From Ureibacillus galli (GTDB lineage Bacteria > Bacillota > Bacilli > Bacillales_A > Planococcaceae), in contig NZ_JACSQA010000001.1 in the NCBI RefSeq assembly GCF_014836845.1, forward strand, positions 62,001 through 126,000: DNA of 64,000 nt. The letters are read 5' to 3'. Position 1 is the stretch's first letter. Each line of letters begins with the position of its first letter. The notes beneath the pieces are model-generated. The model was not told the DNA's origin. It did not search any database and worked only from the letters and a program-made list of their open reading frames with translations. The position numbers and the translations under genes are program-made. Shown here piece by piece: positions 7,303-17,003 of the stretch.

Positions 7303-10104
7303 TTATTTAGAAAGAGCTTCATCAATAACTTTTGCTTGTGCTGCTTTATGAGAATCCATGTCTCCTTCAGAAGTTGAAGACATTTCAGGACGTCCAACAT
7401 ATTTCACTTTTTTACCATCAGCAAGATCTAGTAAATATTCAAGCGCATATTTCCAAGGACCTTGGTTTTTAGGTTCTTCTTGTACCCAAACAATTTCTTT
7501 TGCATTTGGATATTTCGCAATAATTTCAGAAATTTTTTGACTTGGGAAAGGATATAGCTGTTCTACACGAACAATATGAATGTTTTCATACCCTTTTCCA
7601 TCTTGAATACGATCAGCTAAATCAATTGTTACTTTACCTGATGCAAGGATAATCCGTTCTACTTTTTTCGCATTACCACCTAAACCTGGTTGTTCAATTA
7701 CTTCTTGGAATTTCCCTTCAGATAACTGCTCTAAAGATGCTGCAGCTAACGGATGACGAAGTAATGATTTTGGTGAAGTAATGACTAATGGACGGATTGC
7801 TTCTGTTCCAAGCATTTTCGCTTGTCGACGAAGTAAGTGGAAGTAGTTTCCTGCATTTGAACAGTTTGCTACAATCCAGTTATTCTCAGCTGATAATTGT
7901 AAATATCTTTCAATACGAGCTGATGAATGCTCTGGTCCTTGTCCTTCAATACCGTTAGGTAATAAAAGAACTAATCCGGATTTTTGACCCCATTTAGAAC
8001 GGGCAGATGAAATAAAGTTATCAAACATAATTTGAGCCATATTCGCAAAGTCACCGAACTGTGCTTCCCAAATCGTTAATGCATTTTCATTTTCTAAATT
8101 ATAACCATATTCAAAACCAACAATTGCTGCCTCTGTTAATGGAGAGTTATATACAGTAAATGACGCTTTTGAATCAGATACGTTGTGTAATGGAACAAAC
8201 TCTGCACCACTATTTTTATCATGAAGTACTAAATGACGTTGTGAGAACGTACCACGTTGAGCATCTTGACCACTAATACGAATAGGGTTACCATCGCGTA
8301 AAATAGCAGCGAATGCTAATGTTTCAGCGTGACCCCAATCAATTTTATTTGTCTCTAATGCTTCAATACGTTTATTCAATATTTTTGCTAACTTGTTTTG
8401 AGGTTCAAAGCTTTCTGGCCAAGCTAGAAGATCTTCGTTAATTTGTTTTAAATCTTCTTTTGAAACGCTTGTTTCAACTTCTGGATATTCATTTTTCACT
8501 TCTTCTGGCATTTCGATTTCAAAATGACCTTTCACAGCGCCCACTTCTTTTACATGGTCATAAGAAGCTTGCATCTCTGCGTAAATTTCTTCATCCAGCT
8601 TTTTCACTTGATCTAAAGAAAGAATTCCTTCATTAGCTAATTTCTCACCATAAAGATTACGTACTGTTGGATGAGATGAAACAATTTTATATGTTAAAGG
8701 ATTTGTTACCGTTGGGTCATCCGTTTCGTTATGACCAAAACGACGGTATCCAATTAAGTCTATTAAAATATCTTTGCCAAAAGTTTGACGGTATTCAAAA
8801 GCTAATTGGGCTACTTGTACAACTGCTTCAGGATCGTCCGCATTAACGTGAATTACTGGAATTCCGTAACCTTTTGCCACGTCTGAAGAATAGCGAGTTG
8901 AACGAGAATCAAAATGTTCTGTTGTAAAACCAATCATATTATTCGAAATAATATGGATTGAACCACCCGTTGAGAAACCAGTTGTTTCCGCGTAGTTAAA
9001 TGTTTCTTGAACGATTCCTTCCCCAGCAAATGCTGCATCACCATGTACAAGTACCGCTAATGCTTTTGATGCATCGTGAACAGGTGTGCCTGGCTTCGTA
9101 GTATCTTCTTGAGCAGCACGAGTTGAACCTGTGATAATTGGACTTACAACTTCTAGGTGGGATGGGTTATAAGCTAATTTTACTTTCAAGCCTGACTCTT
9201 TTGTGTAAGTAGCTCCCATATGGTATTTCACATCACCAGTCCAACCTTTAGAAATTTCTAAAGTACCATCTTCTGGGAAGAAATAGTCATTTGGTACGTG
9301 GGCAAAGTCTGCAAACATCATGTCATAAGGTTTATTTACTACATGAGTTAATACATTTAAACGACCACGGTGGGCCATACCGATTTGTAAAAATTTCATT
9401 TTCTCTTCATCGGCTTTTTTCACAATTTCATCTAGTAATACAACGAGTGTATCTAAACCTTCAATTGAGAATCGTTTTTGACCAACGAACGTTTTATGAA
9501 TAAATCTTTCGAAATCTTCAACGCGTGTTAATCTTTCTAATAACCCTTTTTTCTCTTCAGCAGTTAAGCTTACCGCACTCTTTCCAGATTCAATTTTGTC
9601 TTGAATCCATTGACGTTCTGCATCCTCAACATGAGCATATTCAAAAGCAATTTTTCCAGTATAAATTGCACGTAAATAGTCAATTGCTTGCTTTCCGTTG
9701 TTAACGCTTCCAGGGACATTATGAAAGAATAATGATGCTGGCATTGCTGTTAAATCGGCTTCAGTTAATCCGTAAGCAGACAATTCAATGCGTGATGAAT
9801 CTAATTGACGGTCTTTTAAAGGGTAAATATCTGCAGCTAAATGCCCGTGGGAACGAAGAGCATCAGCTAATTGAACTGCAGCAAATATTTTTTTAATATT
9901 GCCTGATTCGTTTGCTACACCTTCTACAACAGCTTGCTCACCACCAAGTACTGGCGCACCAAATTGTTGGAAAAGGATAACGAGTTCTGGTTCTACTTGC
10001 TCTGGAGACTGTAAATATAAATCATACTGCTCCATCACATAACCTAAGTTCGGACCAGAGAATGCTGACCAAGGGGAACCAGCAAATAATACATTGTTCG
10101 ACAT
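7303..10104 (-). CDS. odhA: 2-oxoglutarate dehydrogenase E1 component
   Basis: A 933-residue thiamine-diphosphate enzyme that decarboxylates 2-oxoglutarate in the TCA cycle. Length and motifs fit OdhA/SucA: an N-terminal E1o segment (SPWSAFSGPNLGYVMEQYD), AHRGRLNVL, the cofactor-binding GDAAFAGEG region and QFGDFANMAQIMFDNF in the transketolase-like part. The start is the ATG at 10104, eight bases after GGAGG; an ATG at 10119 overlaps that Shine-Dalgarno sequence and is unlikely. It is the first gene of odhA-odhB and lies downstream of the arlRS-like pair. Confidence 0.96.
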   Translation of the reverse strand: MSNNVLFAGSPWSAFSGPNLGYVMEQYDLYLQSPEQVEPELVILFQQFGAPVLGGEQAVVEGVANESGNIKKIFAAVQLADALRSHGHLAADIYPLKDRQLDSSRIELSAYGLTEADLTAMPASLFFHNVPGSVNNGKQAIDYLRAIYTGKIAFEYAHVEDAERQWIQDKIESGKSAVSLTAEEKKGLLERLTRVEDFERFIHKTFVGQKRFSIEGLDTLVVLLDEIVKKADEEKMKFLQIGMAHRGRLNVLTHVVNKPYDMMFADFAHVPNDYFFPEDGTLEISKGWTGDVKYHMGATYTKESGLKVKLAYNPSHLEVVSPIITGSTRAAQEDTTKPGTPVHDASKALAVLVHGDAAFAGEGIVQETFNYAETTGFSTGGSIHIISNNMIGFTTEHFDSRSTRYSSDVAKGYGIPVIHVNADDPEAVVQVAQLAFEYRQTFGKDILIDLIGYRRFGHNETDDPTVTNPLTYKIVSSHPTVRNLYGEKLANEGILSLDQVKKLDEEIYAEMQASYDHVKEVGAVKGHFEIEMPEEVKNEYPEVETSVSKEDLKQINEDLLAWPESFEPQNKLAKILNKRIEALETNKIDWGHAETLAFAAILRDGNPIRISGQDAQRGTFSQRHLVLHDKNSGAEFVPLHNVSDSKASFTVYNSPLTEAAIVGFEYGYNLENENALTIWEAQFGDFANMAQIMFDNFISSARSKWGQKSGLVLLLPNGIEGQGPEHSSARIERYLQLSAENNWIVANCSNAGNYFHLLRRQAKMLGTEAIRPLVITSPKSLLRHPLAAASLEQLSEGKFQEVIEQPGLGGNAKKVERIILASGKVTIDLADRIQDGKGYENIHIVRVEQLYPFPSQKISEIIAKYPNAKEIVWVQEEPKNQGPWKYALEYLLDLADGKKVKYVGRPEMSSTSEGDMDSHKAAQAKVIDEALSK

Positions 10105-10335
10105 GAGAATAACCTCCAAATTTCGCCCTAAGGCAGTTCCATTGTTTTACCTAGAATATTATTTCATATTTAACCATTCTTCTACAATATAAATTATCTA
10201 TTGCTATTTAGCGAAGAACGTTTTTTTTCCATTTCAATCTTACTACTCTTCACAAAAAATACAACTATTTTTCTCAAATTGAGTAATTTTTTTGGCAAAT
10301 AACTGTTTTAAGTAGGAAATAATGAAAAAAATTCA

Positions 10336-11736
10336 TTAAATTTTAAAACTTAATGTAAAAGTTGTACCCTTTTCGACCTCACTCACCACATCCATTTCAA
10401 TGTGATATTTTTCAGCTAACATCTTCGTAATACTTAATCCAAGACCTGTACCACCGCCGGTATTTTCCCGTGAAGTATCTACTCGATAAAAACGATCAAA
10501 AATATATGGTAAATGTTCCTTTGCAATTCCAATCCCATTGTCTTTTATCGTCAAAAATAAACTTTCAGTTAAATAATGAACCTCGATGTCAATGACCGGA
10601 TGTTGATCATTATATCTTATTCCGTTTTCTACAATGTTGCGTACGATTTGCGCCAATGCATTTTCAGAAACATTTGGCTGTTTCGGTTCACCATTTTCCT
10701 TAATATTAATTGTTGATTGGGGATAAATCACTAGCAGCTCATCCTTGACAGATAATAGCACTTTATTGATATTAGCAAAAGAACGTTCATCCCTTTTTTC
10801 TTTTCTTGCTAAGTCTAGAAGCTCTTCAATCATTTTTTTCATTCGTACGACTTCTTCTAGTGAGGAATTTAATGACTCTTCCAGAATAGCCGGATCATTT
10901 TTTCCCCATCTTTTTATTAATGATAAATGGCCTTCGATTGCTTGAATAGGTGTCCTTAATTCATGAGAAGCGTCTGAAACAAATTGTTGTTGCTTTGCGA
11001 AGGAAGTTTGTAATTCATTCATCATCGACTCATAAATATTAAGTAAGTCACCTATTTCATCATCTGCATTATAGGCTAAGTGAATCTTTTCTTCAAAGCC
11101 TTTATCTCGAATCGATAACATAGAGTCCCGCAAATCTTGTATAGGGCGTATTAAAACATTGGCCAAATAATAACCGATAGCACCTGCAATAAGCATAGCC
11201 CCAAGACCTGCGATTAACATTGTTGTTAATACGTATTTCATCATCGATTGAAAAGTTTCTAAAGGATGGATGAGTTGAATAATCCCTGTAAAAGGCCCGA
11301 TTGCGACCATTTTATTGACAACAAATACATCACGATGATCAATTACTTCTTTGGACACTATCGTTTTTCTAATTTTCTCATAATCTAATTCAATTGGAGC
11401 TGCCGACGATTCATCATTAATTCTCAATACTTCATAGCCGTCTTTATTAAAAATTCTGACCGTTTGATTTTGATTTACTATCGCTTTAAATAATCCTGTA
11501 TTCCCTTGAAACTCTTGAATTGAAATAGAGCCATTTTGAGAATTAAAGAAAGACGTTAAGTCATCTACGGTACGGATGGCATTATTTTCTTCATTTTGTA
11601 AAAGCCATGAATAAAGTGCAAAATAAATTACTGTGCAGATGGCCGCATAGCTAATAAAAATGACAATGGATGTTGATAATATCCATTTCTTTTTTAATGA
11701 TTGGTTTTTAAAAATAATGTTCTTCAGTTTATTCAT
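10336..11736 (-). CDS. arlS: Sensor histidine kinase, ArlS-like
   Basis: A 466-residue membrane kinase. Transmembrane helices at about 18-40 and 170-195 flank an extracytoplasmic sensor region. A HAMP domain ([14 protein letters not shown]) follows, then the H-box [17 protein letters not shown] and the ATP-binding N, G1 (DNGIGIA) and G2 (GGTGLGLSI) boxes. The first four bases overlap the end of the response-regulator gene. Length and position next to odhA match Staphylococcus ArlS, which controls adhesion, autolysis and virulence traits; the signal here is unknown. The ortholog name is inferred from synteny. Confidence 0.8.
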   Translation of the reverse strand: MNKLKNIIFKNQSLKKKWILSTSIVIFISYAAICTVIYFALYSWLLQNEENNAIRTVDDLTSFFNSQNGSISIQEFQGNTGLFKAIVNQNQTVRIFNKDGYEVLRINDESSAAPIELDYEKIRKTIVSKEVIDHRDVFVVNKMVAIGPFTGIIQLIHPLETFQSMMKYVLTTMLIAGLGAMLIAGAIGYYLANVLIRPIQDLRDSMLSIRDKGFEEKIHLAYNADDEIGDLLNIYESMMNELQTSFAKQQQFVSDASHELRTPIQAIEGHLSLIKRWGKNDPAILEESLNSSLEEVVRMKKMIEELLDLARKEKRDERSFANINKVLLSVKDELLVIYPQSTINIKENGEPKQPNVSENALAQIVRNIVENGIRYNDQHPVIDIEVHYLTESLFLTIKDNGIGIAKEHLPYIFDRFYRVDTSRENTGGGTGLGLSITKMLAEKYHIEMDVVSEVEKGTTFTLSFKI

Positions 11737-12416
11737 TCCCTCACCACATACCCTACACCGCGTACAGTTTCAATATATGGTGTTGATTCTGTCTTTAGTT
11801 TAGATCTTAAATGACGAATGTAAACATCTACTACATTCGTTTCCACTTCTGTATTGTAACCCCAAACAGATTGTAGAATCATTTCCCTTTCACATACACG
11901 ATTTTTATTTTCACATAATAGTTTTAGTAAATCATACTCTGTTTTGGTTAATTCAAGTTTTTTATTTTCAAAGAAAACTTCATAGGATTGTGGCTTGATT
12001 ACTAAATCTCGTACATGAATTACGTCGTCTTTCTCTATTTCCTTTTCATTACCTTGCGTTCTCCTTAAGACCGAACGTATTCGAGCAAGCAACTCTTCAA
12101 TAGCAAATGGCTTCACAATATAATCATCAGCCCCAGAATCTAAACCCGCGACACGATCCATAACCGCATCCCTAGCCGTTATTAAAATAATTGGTACATC
12201 TGATTTTGCTCGGACGCGGCGACAAATTTCAATTCCATTTAACCCTGGTAGCATAACATCTAGTAAAAGACAATCAAAATCTTGCTCTAACGCTCTGTTT
12301 AACCCTTCTCTCCCATCATAGGTTACAGATACATCAAAATATTCATGTTGTAATTCCAATTCCATAAATCGTGCTATATTTTTTTCATCTTCCACTATTA
12401 AAATTCTTTTTTTCAT
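11733..12416 (-). CDS. arlR: OmpR-family response regulator, ArlR-like
   Basis: A 227-residue two-domain regulator. The receiver domain has acidic residues E9/D10, the phosphoacceptor Asp53 (LLLDVMLPG) and Lys in [11 protein letters not shown]. The C-terminal winged-helix domain includes [12 protein letters not shown] and ends [11 protein letters not shown]. It forms a two-gene operon with the kinase through a 4-base overlap. As I recall, the same arlR-arlS-odhA-odhB order occurs in Staphylococcus, which supports the name. A hairpin lies in the region just upstream of the start. Confidence 0.82.
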   Translation of the reverse strand: MKKRILIVEDEKNIARFMELELQHEYFDVSVTYDGREGLNRALEQDFDCLLLDVMLPGLNGIEICRRVRAKSDVPIILITARDAVMDRVAGLDSGADDYIVKPFAIEELLARIRSVLRRTQGNEKEIEKDDVIHVRDLVIKPQSYEVFFENKKLELTKTEYDLLKLLCENKNRVCEREMILQSVWGYNTEVETNVVDVYIRHLRSKLKTESTPYIETVRGVGYVVRE

Positions 12417-12446
12417 TGAATCATCCCTCGAAAAATAGATAAAAAT

Positions 12447-12477
12447 CCCTCGTCTTAAGTTTAGCTTAAAACGAGGG
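12447..12477 (-). terminator. Hairpin between dapF and arlR
   Basis: A stem of CCCTCGT and ACGAGGG with further internal pairing, followed on the minus strand by ATTTTTATC. It lies 160 bases after dapF and 30 bases before the arlR start. It could end dapF transcripts or attenuate arlR. Confidence 0.7.
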
Positions 12478-12635
12478 CTTTATAAAACTACTATGACTTT
12501 TCTTTGAAAACGAAATCCATAGTTGCATAAAAGATGGATAAACTTTTGAAAGCATATTACAAATATTTAACAATCAGTTCATCTACAATTCATTCAAACC
12601 AATTATTATTGTAATGTATTAAATTTCTACCTAAG

Positions 12636-13595
12636 CTAATTCGTAAAAGATGCCATTTCTTTTTGAACCAACTCAATACATTTTTCGTACTGTTTTTGTT
12701 CATCCGTTTCGTGACAATTTAAAAATGTAAAGTGATGGATGTCAAAAGTGTATTCTGCAGTAACCGTTGCGTTTCCAATTAACGTTAATTCGTAGCGATC
12801 ACCATTCGTTTTCACTTCACATTTTACAAAACCGCCTGGATTGAATACGGTGATAACATCGTTATTGACATAGCCGTTTAATTTTGACACAAGGGCTGAA
12901 GCGGTCATTGCAGTACCACAAGCATTTGTAAAACCTACTCCTCGTTCAAAAGTTCGAACAAAAATTGTGTCACTTTTCATTGGATAAACATAACTTACAT
13001 TTACGCCATCAACACAATACTCATTTTCACCGTTTAAACGTTCAGCTAACGATTTTTGGTGCGTATTGTTTTCAATATAAGATTGGTCCACTATTCCAAT
13101 TAAATGGGGATTCGGAACGGAAACTGCCGTAAAAGGAATAGTTGATGAAAATTCTTGAATCACTTGATGGCGAATTTCTTCTTGCCCGTTATAAGTCATC
13201 GGTAAACTACTTAAAGCAAAGGACACTGGTGAAATTTCAACTGCATATGACGGAATATTGTTTAATAGAGGCGTCTCTTTTCGCACCTTTAAGTTTGCTT
13301 TCATTGTTTCAATCAAGGCTTCTTCTTTTTCAAGTTGTTCGCATACGAATCTAGCAACACAACGTAAACCATTTCCACACATGGAAGCCTCTGAACCGTC
13401 GGCATTAATAACTCGCATTTTGGCATCGGCGATGGTTGAAGGTAATACAAGTAATAAACCGTCAGCTCCATCGTTATTTTCTTTTTGACATAACCAAGTT
13501 GTTAACTTTGCCCAATCGACTTCATTTTCATTGTTTGTTTGATATAAATAAAATGTATTGCCGGACCCATGAACCTTTAATAAAGTTCTTTCCAT
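12636..13595 (-). CDS. dapF: Diaminopimelate epimerase, long Listeria-like form
   Basis: A 319-residue enzyme that interconverts LL- and meso-diaminopimelate for lysine and peptidoglycan synthesis. The two catalytic cysteines are in SMCGNGLRC (Cys73) and TNACGTAM. Other family motifs are VHGSGNTF, INADGSEA, SVPNPHL and RTFERGVG. It is longer than Bacillus DapF (about 284 residues) and resembles the Listeria form of about 325 residues, including a polar C-terminal extension. The ATG at 13595 is preferred because upstream residues look non-conserved. It lies between arlR and the GNAT gene, an addition to the Staphylococcus order. Confidence 0.9.
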   Translation of the reverse strand: MERTLLKVHGSGNTFYLYQTNNENEVDWAKLTTWLCQKENNDGADGLLLVLPSTIADAKMRVINADGSEASMCGNGLRCVARFVCEQLEKEEALIETMKANLKVRKETPLLNNIPSYAVEISPVSFALSSLPMTYNGQEEIRHQVIQEFSSTIPFTAVSVPNPHLIGIVDQSYIENNTHQKSLAERLNGENEYCVDGVNVSYVYPMKSDTIFVRTFERGVGFTNACGTAMTASALVSKLNGYVNNDVITVFNPGGFVKCEVKTNGDRYELTLIGNATVTAEYTFDIHHFTFLNCHETDEQKQYEKCIELVQKEMASFTN

Positions 13596-13935
13596 CGGTT
13601 CACCCGCTCTCTTTCTATTTACTCCTATCATAAGGGTTTATGGATGTTGAATCAACTGAATAAATCGGTATGATTTTTTATAGATTCATAATATTTTCGC
13701 CACAAATTCGTCATAGTGAATTGTGTAATAAAAGGATTAAATTTTTGTATAGAATAGCATTTTTGTAATATGATAGTATCATCCCAATTGTTTTTTTGGA
13801 GCTAATTTTGAGAAACTAAAAAAACTAAAATTTTTTGTTTGACGTCTTGTTCCTTTCGGTATATTATTTTGTTCTGTTGCCTTGTGACAAAGTAATTTTC
13901 GGATTTGCAACTATCCAAAAAAGGAGGCGTTTCAT
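13596..13935. other. Intergenic region between divergent dapF and GNAT genes
   Basis: 340 AT-rich bases that must hold the promoters of two divergent genes. I see no convincing hairpin, riboswitch or reading frame; candidate -10 elements are too many to choose between. Confidence 0.4.
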
Positions 13936-14481
13936 TTGTTAAAATATCGAGATCTTTCTGAAACAAATGAGTTATACCAATTAATGATACATCCAACTGT
14001 TTTCCCCTTTGTTCGTCATAAAGCAAATTCTCCTGAAGAATATTTATTTATAACGAAACAGTTATTGGAAGAGGAACAATTAGGAAAGACGATTTCAAGA
14101 ACGATAACCGATGACTGGGGTCAACCGATTGGTACCATTAATCTTTATGATATTCAAGATGGCGCTGGCTTCCTTGGAACTTGGATAGGTGCACCTTATC
14201 AAGGCAAAGGTTACAACCAAGCGGCTAAACATGAATTCTTAACAGAACTATTTTTTGAAAAGGATTTCCATACAATCTTTTTACGTATTCGAAAAGAGAA
14301 TGAGAAATCGAAACGCGCCTCACAAAAACTACCATATGTCGTATGTGCGAAAGAATCCCATCCGGCATTATATGAAGAAATTAACAATGGTGAGGTAAAA
14401 TTCGACTTATATAAAATTCCAAAAGACTTATTCTACATTGTAACAGCAAAGGAACAAGCAAACGAAGAACAAGCGATGTAA
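13936..14481 (+). CDS. GNAT family N-acetyltransferase
   Basis: A 181-residue protein with the GNAT acetyl-CoA signature: an acidic N-terminal strand, FLGTWIGAPYQGKGYNQAA (about residues 90-108) with the QGKGYN pyrophosphate-binding loop, and IFLRIRKENEKSKRASQKL, where the Asn of the C-terminal GNAT motif lies. It resembles side-chain acetyltransferases such as RimJ/RimL, but the substrate cannot be told. The start is TTG behind a perfect AAAGGAGG. A GNAT gene next to murG also occurs in Staphylococcus (recalled). Confidence 0.82.
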   Translation: MLKYRDLSETNELYQLMIHPTVFPFVRHKANSPEEYLFITKQLLEEEQLGKTISRTITDDWGQPIGTINLYDIQDGAGFLGTWIGAPYQGKGYNQAAKHEFLTELFFEKDFHTIFLRIRKENEKSKRASQKLPYVVCAKESHPALYEEINNGEVKFDLYKIPKDLFYIVTAKEQANEEQAM

Positions 14482-14511
14482 CTTTATTTTTTATTTTAAA
14501 AAAATGATTCA

Positions 14512-14551
14512 AAAAAGTAGGTGATTCAAATAATGAACCACCTACTTTTTT
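14512..14551. terminator. Bidirectional terminator between GNAT gene and murG
   Basis: GTAGGTG pairs with CACCTAC and is extended by TTCA/TGAA with one mismatch. It is flanked by an A run on the left and a T run on the right, between convergent genes. Confidence 0.85.
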
Positions 14552-14569
14552 ATGATATTAAAATGTCAA

Positions 14570-15646
14570 TTATTTTTCGTATTGAAGAATTAACTGTACC
14601 ATTTCATCAGGAGTTTTTGGACTTTCAGCTTTTTCCATCGCCTCAATCATAACATCTTTTCTTTTACTTAAGGTGTCAATTGCCTTCATAAATGTATTTT
14701 TCGTTAACAGTTCTTCTTCTAATACATGGGCAAATCCTTGACGCTCAAAAATATTGGCATTTAAAATTTGATCCCCGCGGCTCTTAGATGCAGAAAGAGG
14801 AACTAGTAACATCGGTTTCTTCAAAGCTAAAAACTCGAAGATCGAATTCGAACCAGCCCTTGAAACAATAAAATCTGCTGCGTAAAGTAAATCAGGCAGT
14901 TCCGATGTAACATATTCAAATTGCTTATATCCTTTTAAGCGATTTAAAGTGGTATCAACATTTCCTTTCCCGCATAAATGAATAACATTAAATTCGTTTA
15001 ATAGTTCGGGTAAATTATTTCGCAAGGCATCATTTAAAACAACAGAACCTAAACTTCCTCCCATAACAAGAAGTATTTTCTTATCTTCTTCAAATCCACA
15101 TCGCTTTTTACCTTTCGTTGCATTTCCCGTAAATAATTGTTCACGAACAATCGAACCAGTACATGTTGCTTTATCACTTGGTAAATACTTTAAAGTATCT
15201 TGAAAGATCGTAAAAACATGTGAGGAAAACGGTAACGCAATTTTATTAGCCAAACCAGGTGTTACATCCGATTCATGAATAACGACCGGGATCTTTGCAA
15301 GCTTTGCCGCGATAACAACAGGTACTGATACAAATCCACCTTTAGAAAAGATAATGGATGGTTTCACCTTTCGAATAATTCTAAAAGCTTGACCAACACC
15401 AGCTAATACTTTAAATGGATCTGAGAAGTTTTTCATTGAAAAATATCGTCTTAACTTACCGCTTGCAATACTGTGATATGGTACATCGGGAAAACTTTCG
15501 GTAATTAACTCTTTTTCAATTCCATCAAAGGAACCGATATAATGAACATCATATCCTTCTTTTATTAAAGATGGGATAATTGCTTGATTTAAAGAAACGT
15601 GTCCGGCTGTGCCGCCACCAGTTAAAATAATTGATTTTTGTTTCAC
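14570..15646 (-). CDS. murG: MurG: undecaprenyl-PP-MurNAc-pentapeptide N-acetylglucosaminyltransferase
   Basis: A 358-residue peripheral-membrane glycosyltransferase (GT28) that adds GlcNAc to lipid I to make lipid II. It shows the N-terminal glycine-rich loop TGGGTAGHVS, FSKGGFVSVPVVIAA, IHESDVTPGLANKIA, VMGGSLGS and SRAGSNSIFEFL for UDP-GlcNAc binding. The sequence is close to the Staphylococcus type, whose murG also lies outside the division and cell-wall cluster near arlRS. The GTG at 15646 is preferred because GGAG lies six bases before it. Whether a second murG exists elsewhere cannot be seen. Confidence 0.92.
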   Translation of the reverse strand: MKQKSIILTGGGTAGHVSLNQAIIPSLIKEGYDVHYIGSFDGIEKELITESFPDVPYHSIASGKLRRYFSMKNFSDPFKVLAGVGQAFRIIRKVKPSIIFSKGGFVSVPVVIAAKLAKIPVVIHESDVTPGLANKIALPFSSHVFTIFQDTLKYLPSDKATCTGSIVREQLFTGNATKGKKRCGFEEDKKILLVMGGSLGSVVLNDALRNNLPELLNEFNVIHLCGKGNVDTTLNRLKGYKQFEYVTSELPDLLYAADFIVSRAGSNSIFEFLALKKPMLLVPLSASKSRGDQILNANIFERQGFAHVLEEELLTKNTFMKAIDTLSKRKDVMIEAMEKAESPKTPDEMVQLILQYEK

Positions 15647-15856
15647 AGAAATCTCCAATCTAAATACACTAATTTGTATTTCATTAAAAAATATATGATT
15701 GCAAAAAAATATAAATGAAAAAACAATGGAAAACTTGCTATTGACATCCTTTTTTCAGTCAATATTGTATCATAATTTATGAATCAAACCCATTCTAATT
15801 ATGAAAAGGAAGATTAAAAACCAGATTCATATAAAAAATAATGTACAAAAATAAAA

Positions 15857-15892
15857 AATACCGAGCAAGAACGAATTCTTGTCCCGGTATTT
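15857..15892 (-). terminator. Terminator of the CAP-domain gene
   Basis: A stem of about 15 bp with two mismatches around a TTCG loop. On the minus strand it is followed by a T-rich tail. It begins 12 bases after the stop codon. Confidence 0.85.
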
Positions 15893-15903
15893 TAAACCAA
15901 CAC

Positions 15904-16770
15904 TTATAGTTGAATAAATTGTTGTGTCCAGTGGTTTCCATCTGCTACATAACCTACACCAATGTGTGTAAAGTTAGCATTCATAATGTTTGCACGGTGA
16001 CCTTCAGAATTCATCCAAGCTTGTACAACTTCTTCTGGAGTTCTTTGACCTTGTGCAATATTTTCACCCGCTGCTTTATAAGAAATACCTGCAGCCTTCA
16101 TTTGATCAAATGGGCTACCATAAGTAGGACTTGTATGGGAGAAATAATTATTTTTCGCCATATCAGCAGATTTTGCACGAGCAACTGACATTAATGGTGC
16201 ATACATTTCTAAAGGTTTTAAACCTTGTTTTGCACGTTCAGCATTTGTTAACTCGATTACTTTTTCTTCAAATGCAGAAACAGAACCGTTTTCTGCAGCT
16301 GGAGCTGCTGGCTTTTGAGCTACATTATTATTTGTAGTCGGTGCTGCTGTATTGTTGTTTGTTGCAGGTTTAGCTGCAGGAGCTGTAACTTCTTTTTGTT
16401 CCTTTGTTGGTGCTGGTGTTTTTACTACTTCTTTATTAGTAGTTTCATTTTTTGATGGAACAGTTACTTTCTCCGCTTGCTTTGTATTTTGTTTTGCTTC
16501 TTCTTGTACTTTAGAAGCTAGTAATTCTTCTAATTTAATTGTAGAGATTGATAATTTATTCGCAAGGTCTTTAATGCTTGCCTCATCAGTTAAAGAACAG
16601 TTACTTAAAAATTTATTTAAAGCATTTTCGTATTGATCAGGATTTACGACTTTCACCATGCTTTGAACTGATGTATTTTGACCTTCCTCATTATTAGACG
16701 CAGCATCTGCTGTCGGAACTTGTGTTGAGATTAAACCTAGTGCACAAAATGTGATAAACCATTTTTTCAT
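15904..16770 (-). CDS. Secreted CAP/SCP-domain protein (YkwD-like)
   Basis: A 288-residue secreted protein. A signal peptide ends near residue 24 (TADA). A short helical region, a low-complexity Ala/Pro/Lys/Asn/Thr linker (about residues 95-160) and a C-terminal CAP domain follow. CAP motifs are LTNAERAKQGL, YFSHTSPTYGSPFDQM, GENIAQG, AWMNSEGHRANIM and HIGVGYV. Bacterial CAP proteins are extracellular and of uncertain function; some are found in the spore or cell wall. The N-terminal part (about residues 30-80) looks like a separate small domain. ATG start behind GGAGG. Confidence 0.88.
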   Translation of the reverse strand: MKKWFITFCALGLISTQVPTADAASNNEEGQNTSVQSMVKVVNPDQYENALNKFLSNCSLTDEASIKDLANKLSISTIKLEELLASKVQEEAKQNTKQAEKVTVPSKNETTNKEVVKTPAPTKEQKEVTAPAAKPATNNNTAAPTTNNNVAQKPAAPAAENGSVSAFEEKVIELTNAERAKQGLKPLEMYAPLMSVARAKSADMAKNNYFSHTSPTYGSPFDQMKAAGISYKAAGENIAQGQRTPEEVVQAWMNSEGHRANIMNANFTHIGVGYVADGNHWTQQFIQL

Positions 16771-17003
16771 TTTGTATTCCTCCTCTCGCAACTAATCATA
16801 TACGAGAAAAGTTGAAAAATATGGACCATAACTTGGTAACAGAACCAAGCAAAATACTAAACCTAATAAACTATGACTTTATTTCTCTATTTTTTAAATA
16901 AAATTTTCCTATAACCTAAGAACTTACCTGCAAAACCCTATTGACAAATTTTCAGGTTCATTTTATAATGCAATTTCTTTTCTTATATTACAACTATATT
17001 ACA

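Noticed and set aside
9291-9503. 70-residue plus-strand frame inside odhA
   Set aside because: Shadow frame of a well-supported gene, without its own ribosome-binding site.
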